A stretch of 64,000 bases of DNA. It comes from HGM04593 sp045636125 (GTDB lineage Bacteria; Bacteroidota; Bacteroidia; Bacteroidales; Bacteroidaceae). The position numbers and the translations under genes are program-made. Shown here piece after piece: positions 16,159-23,892 of the stretch (position 1 is the first letter of the stretch; the number at the start of each line of letters is the position of its first letter). The notes beneath the pieces were generated by a model. The model had not been told where the DNA came from, did no database searches, and saw only the letters and a program-made list of their open reading frames with translations. The stretch spans positions 1 to 64,000 of the forward strand of contig JAZTWX010000001.1 in the NCBI GenBank assembly GCA_045636125.1, given 5' to 3'.

Positions 16159-16189
16159 CAAAAGTACTACAATTATTTTAACCTGCAAA
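16159..16189 (-). promoter_or_regulatory. Promoter of tRNA-Arg
   Basis: On the minus strand TTTG (16186-16189), a 19-base spacer and TACTTTTG (16159-16166) match the Bacteroidetes consensus exactly. Confidence 0.8.
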
Positions 16190-16223
16190 ACATTTAGAAC
16201 TTTTTTTTCAAAAAAATATCATT

Positions 16224-18506
16224 TTAATCGAAAAATCTCTCATTAAACATAAACCAACCCAGTCTGAGGCCAACATTTATGCCGTTTGTGTGCGCTCCGT
16301 AGTAGTTTACAAAGCCGCTGATGCTAACTGTAGATATATTGCCCACGACATTAAGCTCGGTGAAATATTCCATTGTACTGAATTTTTTCTTGTTGTAATA
16401 GGCGGTTCCGTCGGGGTTTTCTTCTATTTTGCGGTAGGGCGAGAACACATAGATACTTGGGCGCAGCTGTATGAAGCCGCTCAGTCTTATAATAGGTATA
16501 ATGCCTGCGCCCACAAATTTATTGGAACGGAAACGCGGGTCGTAATTGAAAAGGCTGTTCATTGTGGGTGCAAAGACACCGGCCTGCATCATTGTTGCCT
16601 GATAGGTGTTGGAAAGCCCACGGGTGGAGTAGTAGGCCTGTATGTATGTTCCAAGCGAGAAGTGGCGCGACATTTTGAAAATGTCGTTACGCACATAGTT
16701 TATTTGCAACCACGACTTTTTCTCCTCTTTCTTTACGCCCATTTCGCTGCTCTTGAAAATTTCTTTGCCCGTGTAACATTGTGTGGAGAGCATTTCGTAT
16801 GAGCCCTCTGTGGGGAAGGCCATGTGGTCGAGTGTGTTGCCCTTGAGGTTTACAAACATCCCGAAGGCTCTTGTCTTGTTCTTGTCGAAACGTGGGTTGT
16901 CGAGGTCGAGTATGCTGGTGGGCATATATTCGTCGGTAATTTCGGCTGCTCCTATTCCAATTTCGGTTTTTTTGCGCATTAGGAACGGGAGTGATATTTT
17001 GATTTTTGCAAATGCCTCGCGTTCGTGGTTAAGGGCGATTGAATTCTCTTGCGAGAAGAGGTATTTCATGTTGTAATAGTCGATGGTGGAATAGGAGACT
17101 ATGAACTTGAACGACACGGGGAGGCGGCTCGAAAAGTCGGTGCGGTTACTCAATTGTATATTGTTGTAGACCTTTCCGAGCTGTCCGTCGAGCATATACT
17201 CTTTTGAGAAACGGTTCATATTGCGGTAATGCACGCCGAAGTATATCTGGTTCGATATTTTTGTTGAAACGCTACCGCCTATCTTCAGGTTGATGGCAGG
17301 GTTGAGTTCAGCGTCGAGGTGCAGGGTGTAGAGGCTGTCGGCTTCGTTGTACACTGCGTGGGGGAGGAGCGATGCGACACTATTTCCCGAAAGCACACGG
17401 AAATAGGCTTTCTTGCAATCGTTGTAGGAAAAAATCTCGTCGTTCAATTGGAATTCTCTTTTTACGGCAAGCGCCTGGTCGGCGTTAAGGCCGTTTACCA
17501 CCACTTTGTTGAAACGAAGAGCAGGCTTCTTGGCGTTGAATTCGAGGCGTTTCGCGGCAAGGGCGGCACGGCTTTGCCTGCGTTGCACGCGTTGCTTAAC
17601 CGAGTCTATAAGTTCGTATGTGCGGCGGTAACCTATCTCTACAACCTTGTCAAGCTTGTGAAAATCGAGCAGAAGCACATCTTTTATGTCCATGTCGAGC
17701 AGAATGCCATCCTCGGCCGGCAGGCTGTAGTCGCTCTTGTTCATAATTAGGTTTTTCACTTGGCTCTTAAGGTCGTCTTCGGCAGGGATGGGGGCGTTCT
17801 CGCTTACCACGCTGCCGAATATGAAGTCGGGCGCAAAGTCGTTCTGCATTACATCGCGCGGAAAATTGTTGTATATTCCACCGTCGTAGAGCAGTATGCT
17901 GTCTTTTTTTATGGGCTTAAAAACGAAAGGGAAGGTCATTGATGCGCGCACAGCGTCACCCAAGTCTCCGTCGCGGAATATTATCTGCTTTTTGTTGTAC
18001 ACATCGGCCGCTACGCAGCGGAAGGGTACCATAAGATTGTCGAAATTTCCACGACAGGCTGCGGTGGACGATGAATATATCTCCAAGAATCCCATATTCA
18101 TCGGAGTGGGGTTTATTAGCTGGAGTGGGGGCTTGACAAGGCGTATGCTGTCCTTGATGTCTATGTGCAGGCTTACAAGCTCGGGAGCCTCGGCGTTTCG
18201 CTTGAAGTAGAACATATAGTTCTTGTCTATTGTACCGGTGTACCACCTTTGAAAATCGTCCGATGCTATTGAGGCTAGCATCTCGTCGGGGGTATATCCC
18301 ATTGCGTAGAGCGCAGCAACAATTGCTCCCATTGATGTTCCGGCAACGTAGTCAATGGGAATTTCATTCTCTTCGAGTGCTTTTATTACGCCAATGTGGG
18401 CAATGCCTCTTGCGCCGCCGCCGCTCATAACAAGCCCCACCTTCTGCGCAAAAAGCAGCGAGGGGAGAAGCATTATGGCTGTAATTAAAGTTGCTATTCT
18501 TTTCAT
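16224..18506 (-). CDS. Patatin-like phospholipase fused to an outer-membrane barrel
   Basis: This 760-residue protein has a signal peptide (MKRIATLITAIMLLPSLLFA), a patatin lipase domain and a C-terminal surface-antigen (BamA-like) barrel. The catalytic dyad is visible: nucleophile Ser58 in GTSMG and Asp208 in the DGG motif (YDGGIYNN). The oxyanion loop is SGGGARGIAHIG. A POTRA-like segment lies around residues 330-400 (FNKVVVNGLNADQALAVKREF). The remaining half is rich in alternating aromatic strands and ends in F-E/D-type residues (WFMFNERFFD). It resembles type V-like PlpD proteins, although in this family the lipase may stay on the periplasmic face. Substrate unknown. Confidence 0.9.
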   Translation of the reverse strand: MKRIATLITAIMLLPSLLFAQKVGLVMSGGGARGIAHIGVIKALEENEIPIDYVAGTSMGAIVAALYAMGYTPDEMLASIASDDFQRWYTGTIDKNYMFYFKRNAEAPELVSLHIDIKDSIRLVKPPLQLINPTPMNMGFLEIYSSSTAACRGNFDNLMVPFRCVAADVYNKKQIIFRDGDLGDAVRASMTFPFVFKPIKKDSILLYDGGIYNNFPRDVMQNDFAPDFIFGSVVSENAPIPAEDDLKSQVKNLIMNKSDYSLPAEDGILLDMDIKDVLLLDFHKLDKVVEIGYRRTYELIDSVKQRVQRRQSRAALAAKRLEFNAKKPALRFNKVVVNGLNADQALAVKREFQLNDEIFSYNDCKKAYFRVLSGNSVASLLPHAVYNEADSLYTLHLDAELNPAINLKIGGSVSTKISNQIYFGVHYRNMNRFSKEYMLDGQLGKVYNNIQLSNRTDFSSRLPVSFKFIVSYSTIDYYNMKYLFSQENSIALNHEREAFAKIKISLPFLMRKKTEIGIGAAEITDEYMPTSILDLDNPRFDKNKTRAFGMFVNLKGNTLDHMAFPTEGSYEMLSTQCYTGKEIFKSSEMGVKKEEKKSWLQINYVRNDIFKMSRHFSLGTYIQAYYSTRGLSNTYQATMMQAGVFAPTMNSLFNYDPRFRSNKFVGAGIIPIIRLSGFIQLRPSIYVFSPYRKIEENPDGTAYYNKKKFSTMEYFTELNVVGNISTVSISGFVNYYGAHTNGINVGLRLGWFMFNERFFD

Positions 18507-18543
18507 TGTTGCTGTTTATGTTGTGAGTTGCAAACAAACAATG

Positions 18544-18551
18544 CAAATATA
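18544..18551 (-). promoter_or_regulatory. Probable -7 element of the patatin gene
   Basis: TATATTTG on the minus strand fits the Bacteroidetes -7 consensus, 38 bases before the start. The -33 element is weak (TATT). Confidence 0.5.
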
Positions 18552-18637
18552 GAGTTTATTTTTGGTAAAAAATACTACTATTTGGTGGATTTAGTTTCCA
18601 AAATTGCTTTTTCTCTGTTTTTCTTTCATAGGGGCAT

Positions 18638-18675
18638 AAAAAACAGCAAGGATGGAAGCCACGCTTCCATCCTTG
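18638..18675 (-). terminator. Intrinsic terminator of the winged-helix gene
   Basis: A perfect 12-bp stem (18647-18658 with 18664-18675) is followed on the minus strand by CTG and six T residues. Confidence 0.9.
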
Positions 18676-18695
18676 TATGTGTGTTGGGAGTGGGA

Positions 18696-18899
18696 TTACT
18701 TCAAAGCGAAGATTTCGTCCTCACCTGCGATGCAAGAGAAAATCTTGTCCTCGCGGAGCAACCAACCAAGGCCGAGGTAGAGCTCTTTCTCTTTGAGCTT
18801 AGTCTTTGTTTTGATCTCTTTCAAAGTCAAACCCTCTGTCTCGTTGAGAGCTGTCCAAATGCGTCCAGCGAATTCGCCAGCCTGTTCTGTAATCATCAT
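18696..18899 (-). CDS. Small winged helix-turn-helix protein (DUF2582-like)
   Basis: This is a 67-residue single-domain protein, beginning MMITEQAGEFAGRIWTALN and containing EGLTLKEIKTKTKLKEKELYLGLGWLLREDKI. The alpha-helical pattern followed by a short beta wing matches the winged-helix family known as DUF2582, frequent in Bacteroidales. Its DNA target and role are unknown. It is a stand-alone gene with a consensus promoter and its own terminator, which suggests substantial and independent expression. Confidence 0.8.
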   Translation of the reverse strand: MMITEQAGEFAGRIWTALNETEGLTLKEIKTKTKLKEKELYLGLGWLLREDKIFSCIAGEDEIFALK

Positions 18900-18964
18900 A
18901 ATAGTATCTATTTTTTTAGTTAATAATCGTCAGCCTTTTTTAGTGGCTCTGTAAAAATCGGGTG

Positions 18965-18995
18965 CAAAGGTATGTTTTTTTTTCTTTCTAACAAA
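18965..18995 (-). promoter_or_regulatory. Promoter of the winged-helix gene
   Basis: On the minus strand TTTG (18992-18995), 19 bases, then TACCTTTG (18965-18972): a perfect consensus match. The leader to the ATG is about 60 bases. Confidence 0.8.
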
Positions 18996-19120
18996 ATGGA
19001 ATATTGTGATTTTCAACAATTTTAATAAAAAATATTGTTTTTATCCCTTTGCGTCGCCTGTTTTTGTTGCCAACGGGCTGTTTTTGCTATAAACAGAGGA
19101 ACTATTTGCGTGAAAATCCG

Positions 19121-19579
19121 TTACCCTTGCTTGTTACTCAAATATTCGCTCCATATACGCGCGGCCTCTTCTACCATCTTTACACAGGGGCGTTTCTTGT
19201 AATATTCGGTTGTGCGCGCTTCGGGTGTTGCAGGGGTGGGGGCGCTCTTTTCGAGACCTAGAAGTTCGGCGCAGGTTATTGAGCCGTTGCGCAAGCGGAA
19301 CTCTTCGGCAAGCTGTTGAACGAGCTTGTAGTTGGCCTCTTTTGCTGCGCTGTCCTTGCCGTCGGTGCAGCCCGTTTCGAGGCCTGCGAGCATAAATAGC
19401 CCGCAAGCTGCTCCACAGGTTTTTCTCATTCGCCCTATGCCACCACCGAAAGAGGCTGCCATTTTGAGTGCCTGTTCACGGGTGAAGCCATAGAGGTCGG
19501 CATAGGCGGCAACAACCGCCTGGCTGCAGTTATATCCCTCTTTGAAGAGCGCTGTGGCTCTTTCTATTCTCTCTTCCAT
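19121..19579 (-). CDS. C_GCAxxG_C_C family redox protein
   Basis: This 152-residue protein contains the pattern that gives the family its name: Cys in EGYNCSQAVV, then GGGIGRMRKTCGAACG with GCA-like spacing, then Cys in ETGCTDG and in the ITCAELLG segment. These conserved cysteines suggest redox or metal binding; members are often called putative redox-active proteins, but no reaction has been shown. The gene is 18 bases downstream of the M3 peptidase gene on the same strand, so the two are probably co-transcribed. No signal peptide is seen. Confidence 0.85.
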   Translation of the reverse strand: MEERIERATALFKEGYNCSQAVVAAYADLYGFTREQALKMAASFGGGIGRMRKTCGAACGLFMLAGLETGCTDGKDSAAKEANYKLVQQLAEEFRLRNGSITCAELLGLEKSAPTPATPEARTTEYYKKRPCVKMVEEAARIWSEYLSNKQG

Positions 19580-19597
19580 AGGTTTTGCTATACATTA

Positions 19598-21673
19598 TTA
19601 AATAAGACCTCTTGTGCGCAGTAGAGCGGCGGGGTCGGGCTCGGCACCGCGGAAACGGCGGTACTCACGCATGGGGTCCTTGCTGCCTCCCATTTCGAGC
19701 AATTGCTTGAAGCTTTTTGCTGTTTCGCTGTCGAATATACCTTTCTCCTTGAAAAGCTCAAATGCGTCGCAGTCGAGCACTTCGGCCCACAAGTATGAGT
19801 AGTAACCGACCTCGTAACCGCCGCCAAAGACGTGCGAGAAGTTTGTGCTGCGGTAGCGGTACTCAATCTCGTCGATGAAGCCGAGTTCTGCACGCAAGCT
19901 CTTTTCAAATGCGTTGCAGTCGAAATTGTCGTAGTTGTCGATGAGGTGCATCTTCATATCGAGCAGCGCTGCGGCAACAACCTCGCCTGTTTCAAAGCCC
20001 GAATTGAAGTGAGAGCTGCGCTGCATCTTCTCTATGAGAGAGTCGGGGATAATCTCGCCGGTCTTGTAGTGCTTTGCGTATGTGCGCAGAACCTCGGGGT
20101 GGATTGCCCATTTTTCGTTAACCTGCGAGAAGAGCTCAACAAAGTCGTGTTTCACGCTTGTACCGCTCACGCTAGGGTAGTGAGCCTGTGTGAGAAGGCC
20201 GTGGAGACCGTGGCCGAACTCGTGGAACAGTGTGCGTGTCTCGTCGATGTTGAGAAGAGCAGGAGTGTCGCCCTGGGGTGCTGTGAAGTTGCACACGTTT
20301 ACAATAAAGGGACGGATGTTTTCGCCGTTGATATTTCTCTGGTTTACGAAATTAACCATCCAGGCGCCCTGGCGTTTCGATGCGCGGGGGAAGAAGTCGG
20401 TGTAGAAGATTCCAAGGTGATTGTTGTCGGCGTCGAGCACCTGATAGGTCTCAACTCCCTCATAGTAAACTGGGATATCGGTGCGTTTCACGAAGCTTAC
20501 GTTGTAGAGCTTCTTGGCGCAGTCAAATGCTCCCTGCAATACGTTCTCGAGCTGGAAATAGGGCTTTATGTCCTCGTCGTTGAGGGCATATTTCTCTTTG
20601 CGGAGCTTTTCGGTGTAGTAGAACCAGTCCCAGCCCTCGATTTTGTGGCCGGCAATCGCTTGCAATGCTGCCGATTCTTCTTTGGCGCGTTTCATTGCAG
20701 GCTCCCAAATGCTGTTGAGCAGTGCAAGAGCTGCCTCGGGTGTTTTTGCCATCTTCTCGTCGAGCACAAAATGGGCGTAGCTCTTGAAGCCGAGGAGCTG
20801 TGCTTTCTGCTGGCGCAACTTTAACATTTTGGCAATGATTGTTGTGTTGTTGTTGGCGTTGTCGTTGTCGCCGCGACCATAGTAGGCCTTGTATACCTGT
20901 TTGCGGAGCTCGCGGTTGTCGGCACACTGCATAAAGGGTATGCAACTGGGCTTGTCGAGCGTGAACACCCAGCCCTCTACGCCCTCGGCTTTTGCTGCGT
21001 CGGCAGCAGCGTCGATGCTGCTCTGGGGCAGGCCGCTGAGGTCTTCTTTATTGGTGATTACAAGCTTGAACGCCTTGTTGTCGGCCAAAAGGTTCTTGCC
21101 GAACTCAATGCCTGCAAGGCCTAGCTCTGTGTTTATCTGCAATAATTTTGCCTTATCCTCTTCGTTGAGCAATGCGCCGCCGCGAACAAAGGCGTTGTAG
21201 TAGTTCTCGAGCACAATTGCCTGCTCCTCGGTGAGTGAGAGGCTCTCTTTTGTGTCGTACAACTTACGTATGCGGGCAAAGAGTGTATCGTTCATGCAGA
21301 TGTAGCCGTTGAGCTCGGTGAGCAAGGGTACTGCGTAGTTCTCAACCTCGGTCATTGCGTCGCTGTTGTCGCTCTCGTTTAGGGTGAAGAAGATGTTCGA
21401 CACCTTGTCGAGCAATTTTCCGCTACACTCGAGCGCGTCAATGGTGTTGGCGAATGTAGGCTCGCTCTTCTCGTCTATAATCTTTTTGATGTCGGCTCTC
21501 TTTTCGGCTACTCCTTTTTCAAAGCCCTCGCGGAACTGCTCCACGGTGTAGAGTGAAAATTCAGGTGCACCGAAGGGTGCTTTACTGTCGCGCAACAGGG
21601 CGCTTGTGTTGTCGCTGCAAGATGTACTTGTGAGCATAGTGAGTAATGATAATAAATAAAATACTTTTTTCAT
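19598..21673 (-). CDS. M3 family metallopeptidase, lipoprotein form
   Basis: This 691-residue peptidase of the thimet oligopeptidase/Dcp family has the zinc motif HEFGH (LFHEFGHGLHG, near residue 480), followed downstream by the second-ligand region. An N-terminal signal with a cysteine (LLTMLTSTSCSDN) suggests a periplasmic or outer-membrane lipoprotein that trims peptides from extracellular proteins. The family core GYYSYLWAEVLDCDAFE and the C-terminal YRRFRGAEPDP are clear. A second M3 gene of the same length lies at 59022-61097 without a signal peptide, so they probably serve different compartments. Confidence 0.93.
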   Translation of the reverse strand: MKKVFYLLSLLTMLTSTSCSDNTSALLRDSKAPFGAPEFSLYTVEQFREGFEKGVAEKRADIKKIIDEKSEPTFANTIDALECSGKLLDKVSNIFFTLNESDNSDAMTEVENYAVPLLTELNGYICMNDTLFARIRKLYDTKESLSLTEEQAIVLENYYNAFVRGGALLNEEDKAKLLQINTELGLAGIEFGKNLLADNKAFKLVITNKEDLSGLPQSSIDAAADAAKAEGVEGWVFTLDKPSCIPFMQCADNRELRKQVYKAYYGRGDNDNANNNTTIIAKMLKLRQQKAQLLGFKSYAHFVLDEKMAKTPEAALALLNSIWEPAMKRAKEESAALQAIAGHKIEGWDWFYYTEKLRKEKYALNDEDIKPYFQLENVLQGAFDCAKKLYNVSFVKRTDIPVYYEGVETYQVLDADNNHLGIFYTDFFPRASKRQGAWMVNFVNQRNINGENIRPFIVNVCNFTAPQGDTPALLNIDETRTLFHEFGHGLHGLLTQAHYPSVSGTSVKHDFVELFSQVNEKWAIHPEVLRTYAKHYKTGEIIPDSLIEKMQRSSHFNSGFETGEVVAAALLDMKMHLIDNYDNFDCNAFEKSLRAELGFIDEIEYRYRSTNFSHVFGGGYEVGYYSYLWAEVLDCDAFELFKEKGIFDSETAKSFKQLLEMGGSKDPMREYRRFRGAEPDPAALLRTRGLI

Positions 21674-21856
21674 ATTGTGTGTTGATTGTTAATATTTTAC
21701 CTTTTTTTTGAGTATCTGTTCTGCAGTCTATTATTCTACAAAAATACTACAAACTGCCCAATTGCCCAACAACTTTGTGCGTTTTGCAACAAAACTACCT
21801 TGTTTATATTATAAATTAAGGGGCAACGATTAATTTGCTCACTGCGGCGCAAGGTG

Positions 21857-21887
21857 TTGCCTGTGAGAATAAAAATGCTTATTTTTG
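21857..21887 (+). promoter_or_regulatory. Promoter of the queuosine-precursor transporter gene
   Basis: TTG (21857-21859), a 20-base spacer and TATTTTTG (21880-21887) fit the consensus. Transcription would start near 21894, leaving under 20 bases before ATG 21911, so no preQ1 riboswitch can fit. It also excludes the upstream ATG at 21854 as the start. Confidence 0.75.
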
Positions 21888-21910
21888 CAGGCACAAATAC
21901 AGAAAATCTT

Positions 21911-22594
21911 ATGGACAAGGTATCGGAAAACCCTTTCAAAAACCGAAAAGATGGCGATATGCCTCTAATGGTAGTCACTGCGCTTTTTGTTACGCTCTAT
22001 CTGGTGTCGAACATAATGGCGGTGAAAGTAATTGGAATCTTTGGACTTTTTTATTTCGACGCGGGAACAATAACCTTCCCCTTTGCCTATATGTTGGGCG
22101 ATGTGCTCACCGAAATTTGGGGCTATCGCACGGCGCGCAAGGTTATTTGGGTGACGTTTATGTGCAACATTATTATGGTGGCGTGCACGCAGGTGGGTGT
22201 GTGGCTGCCCTCGCTCGATTATCTCGACGCCACTGCCAATTCTTACAACACAATTTTCAGTTATGTCCCGCGCATTGTAATTGGTTCGCTTGCAGGCTTT
22301 TTGCTGGGTGAATTGTCGAACGCGTGGTTTATGGAGCGCATTAAAAAGATAACACGTGGCCGTATGTTGTGGGTGCGTACTATAGGTAGTTCGGTGGTGG
22401 GCTATCTGCTCGACACGCTGCCCTTTGTGCTCATTGCGTTCTTGGGTGTTTTGAGCACGCGCGACATCCTTATGATGATTGCTTTCCAGTATTTGATGAA
22501 ATTGGGTATCGAGGTGGTGTTCGGCACACCGCTTGCCTATGTGGTTATTCTTGCGCTCAAACGCAGTATTCTAAAGGTGCGCCACAATGGATAG
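21911..22594 (+). CDS. Queuosine precursor transporter (YhhQ/QPTR family)
   Basis: This 227-residue membrane protein has about six hydrophobic segments. It matches the QPTR family, which imports queuosine precursors (preQ0, preQ1 or queuine). Family signs are LYLVSNIMAVKVIGIFGLFY, the acid-rich FDAGTITFPFAYMLGDVLTEIWGYR and the C-terminal DTLPFVLIAFLG. The start MDKVSEN follows the promoter. Its last eight bases overlap the next gene, so the two are translationally linked. Which precursor it carries cannot be read from the sequence. Confidence 0.88.
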   Translation: MDKVSENPFKNRKDGDMPLMVVTALFVTLYLVSNIMAVKVIGIFGLFYFDAGTITFPFAYMLGDVLTEIWGYRTARKVIWVTFMCNIIMVACTQVGVWLPSLDYLDATANSYNTIFSYVPRIVIGSLAGFLLGELSNAWFMERIKKITRGRMLWVRTIGSSVVGYLLDTLPFVLIAFLGVLSTRDILMMIAFQYLMKLGIEVVFGTPLAYVVILALKRSILKVRHNG

Positions 22595-23270
22595 GTACTC
22601 GCTTATACACACAAAAATGCCCCGGGAATTTGTGCTTTTGCAAGGCACCGGCTGCCGTTGGGGGAAATGCACTTTCTGCGACTATCACAGCGACACAAGC
22701 AGCAATCCTTTTTCTGTAAACGAGCCTGTGTTACAACGCGTTACGGGCGTGTATGGCGTGCTCGATGTTATAAATTCCGGCTCGGCAATGGAGCTTGACG
22801 GGGAAACCGTTGAGCTTATAAAAAAGGTAGTGCGCGAAAAGAATATTCACACTTTGTGGTTCGAAGCGCACTATATGTACCGCCACCGTCTGCAGGCTTT
22901 TGCTGCGCAATTTGCGCCAGCCGAGGTGAAATTCCGTTGCGGGGTTGAAAGTTTCGATGCTACGTTGCGCAGCTCTTGGCAAAAGGGGGTGCCTGCAAAC
23001 GTGACAGCAGCCGATATTGCGCGTTATTTCCGTGGTGTGTGCCTGCTTTGTTGTACTTGTGGCGACAGCCGCGAACGTATTGCCGCCGATATTGAAACGG
23101 CAAAAAAACATTTCGAATATTTCAGCGTAAATGTCTTTTGTAATAACTCCACCAATGTGAAGCGCGACGATGAGCTTGCGCAGTGGTTTGCGGCCGAAAT
23201 GTACCCTCTCATTAAGGACGATGAAAAGATGGAGGTTCTAATGGAAAACACCGATCTCGGCGTGGGGTAG
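22587..23270 (+). CDS. Small radical SAM protein, possible queuine-salvage enzyme
   Basis: This 227-residue protein contains an iron-sulfur motif near the N-terminus, in GTGCRWGKCTFCDYHSD: Cys23, Cys28 and Cys31, spaced CX4CX2C rather than the usual CX3CX2C. The rest follows a partial TIM-barrel pattern with VINSGSAMEL and KFRCGVESFD, and a cysteine cluster (CLLCCTCGDSRERI) in the middle. It overlaps the queuosine-precursor transporter by eight bases. In clostridia a radical SAM queuine lyase (QueL) that makes preQ1 from queuine accompanies this transporter family, so QueL-like activity is my inference. A QueE-like or unrelated role remains possible. Confidence 0.65.
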   Translation: MDRYSLIHTKMPREFVLLQGTGCRWGKCTFCDYHSDTSSNPFSVNEPVLQRVTGVYGVLDVINSGSAMELDGETVELIKKVVREKNIHTLWFEAHYMYRHRLQAFAAQFAPAEVKFRCGVESFDATLRSSWQKGVPANVTAADIARYFRGVCLLCCTCGDSRERIAADIETAKKHFEYFSVNVFCNNSTNVKRDDELAQWFAAEMYPLIKDDEKMEVLMENTDLGVG

Positions 23271-23320
23271 AGCCTTGCTATTTTGCGATAAAAAGAAAGG
23301 CAAAAAGATAAAAAAAAGGT

Positions 23321-23466
23321 AATAATATAGCAGTTGACCCATTTTTAGAAAACACTGCGTATGTGTCATATCGAACGTATGTGAGATATCTCATATATAG
23401 TTTTTAGAGATCCCTCGTCGCTACGCTCTGTCGGGATGACATCGACGGGTCAACATCTATATTATT
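23321..23466. mobile_element. MITE-like element
   Basis: Two 20-base terminal inverted repeats bound a 146-bp non-coding segment: 23321-23340 and 23447-23466, identical at 18 of 20 positions. Inside, 23364-23441 is an imperfect palindrome of the TGTCATxxCGA / GAGATxxCTC type common among bacterial intergenic repeats. No reading frame is present. Confidence 0.6.
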
Positions 23467-23470
23467 GCTT

Positions 23471-23516
23471 AAAAAAAAATAAAGCACCGAAACTATTGAT
23501 TTTCAGCGCTTTATTT
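23471..23516 (-). terminator. Intrinsic terminator of tRNA-Ala
   Basis: On the minus strand an imperfect 16-bp stem (arms near 23478-23493 and 23501-23516, with G-U pairs) is followed by a run of T residues. It directly follows tRNA-Ala. Confidence 0.75.
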
Positions 23517-23521
23517 ACTTG

Positions 23522-23595
23522 TGGAGCATACGAGAGTCGAACTCGTCACCTTTTGACTGCCAGTCAAACGCTCTAGCCAGATGAGCTAATGCCCC
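23522..23595 (-). tRNA. tRNA-Ala(GGC)
   Basis: A 74-nt cloverleaf on the minus strand. The acceptor GGGGCAT pairs with ATGCTCC, discriminator A. The anticodon arm is TTTGA-CTGGCAG-TCAAA with anticodon GGC. The T arm is ACGAG-TTCGACT-CTCGT. The CCA end is not encoded. Confidence 0.95.
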
Positions 23596-23609
23596 GTGAT
23601 TTTCGGCTG

Positions 23610-23640
23610 CAAAGGTACGAAAATATTTTCACGTTGCAAT
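23610..23640 (-). promoter_or_regulatory. Promoter of tRNA-Ala
   Basis: On the minus strand ATTG (23637-23640), 19 bases, then TACCTTTG (23610-23617). Confidence 0.7.
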
Positions 23641-23804
23641 ATTTTGCAACAAAAAATATGTGCTGATTTTGTAAAAAGTGTAAACAGGGAATGTTGATTA
23701 TGTTAAAAGCGACATTTTTATGCTTTTTGTGGTGTAAGCTTGGGTATAAATGGGCGTGAAAAACATTTATTTAATAATGTATGGCAATAATCAACAAAAT
23801 TCTG

Positions 23805-23852
23805 TATATTCGCAAAAATTTTGCAAAATGCAATATTATACCCCTTGAGGGG
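23805..23852 (+). promoter_or_regulatory. Probable promoter and leader hairpins of ettA
   Basis: TATATTCG (23805-23812) is a likely -7 element with a weak -33 element. The leader contains two small perfect hairpins: GCAAAA-A-TTTTGC (23812-23824) and CCCC-TTGA-GGGG (23841-23852). Confidence 0.45.
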
Positions 23853-23892
23853 CGAAAAAAGTGAAAATAAAAAGAATAAAAATTAAAGAATA

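Noticed and set aside
21880..21911. Possible preQ1 riboswitch upstream of the queuosine-precursor transporter
   Set aside because: The promoter leaves fewer than 20 bases of leader, too short for any known preQ1 class.
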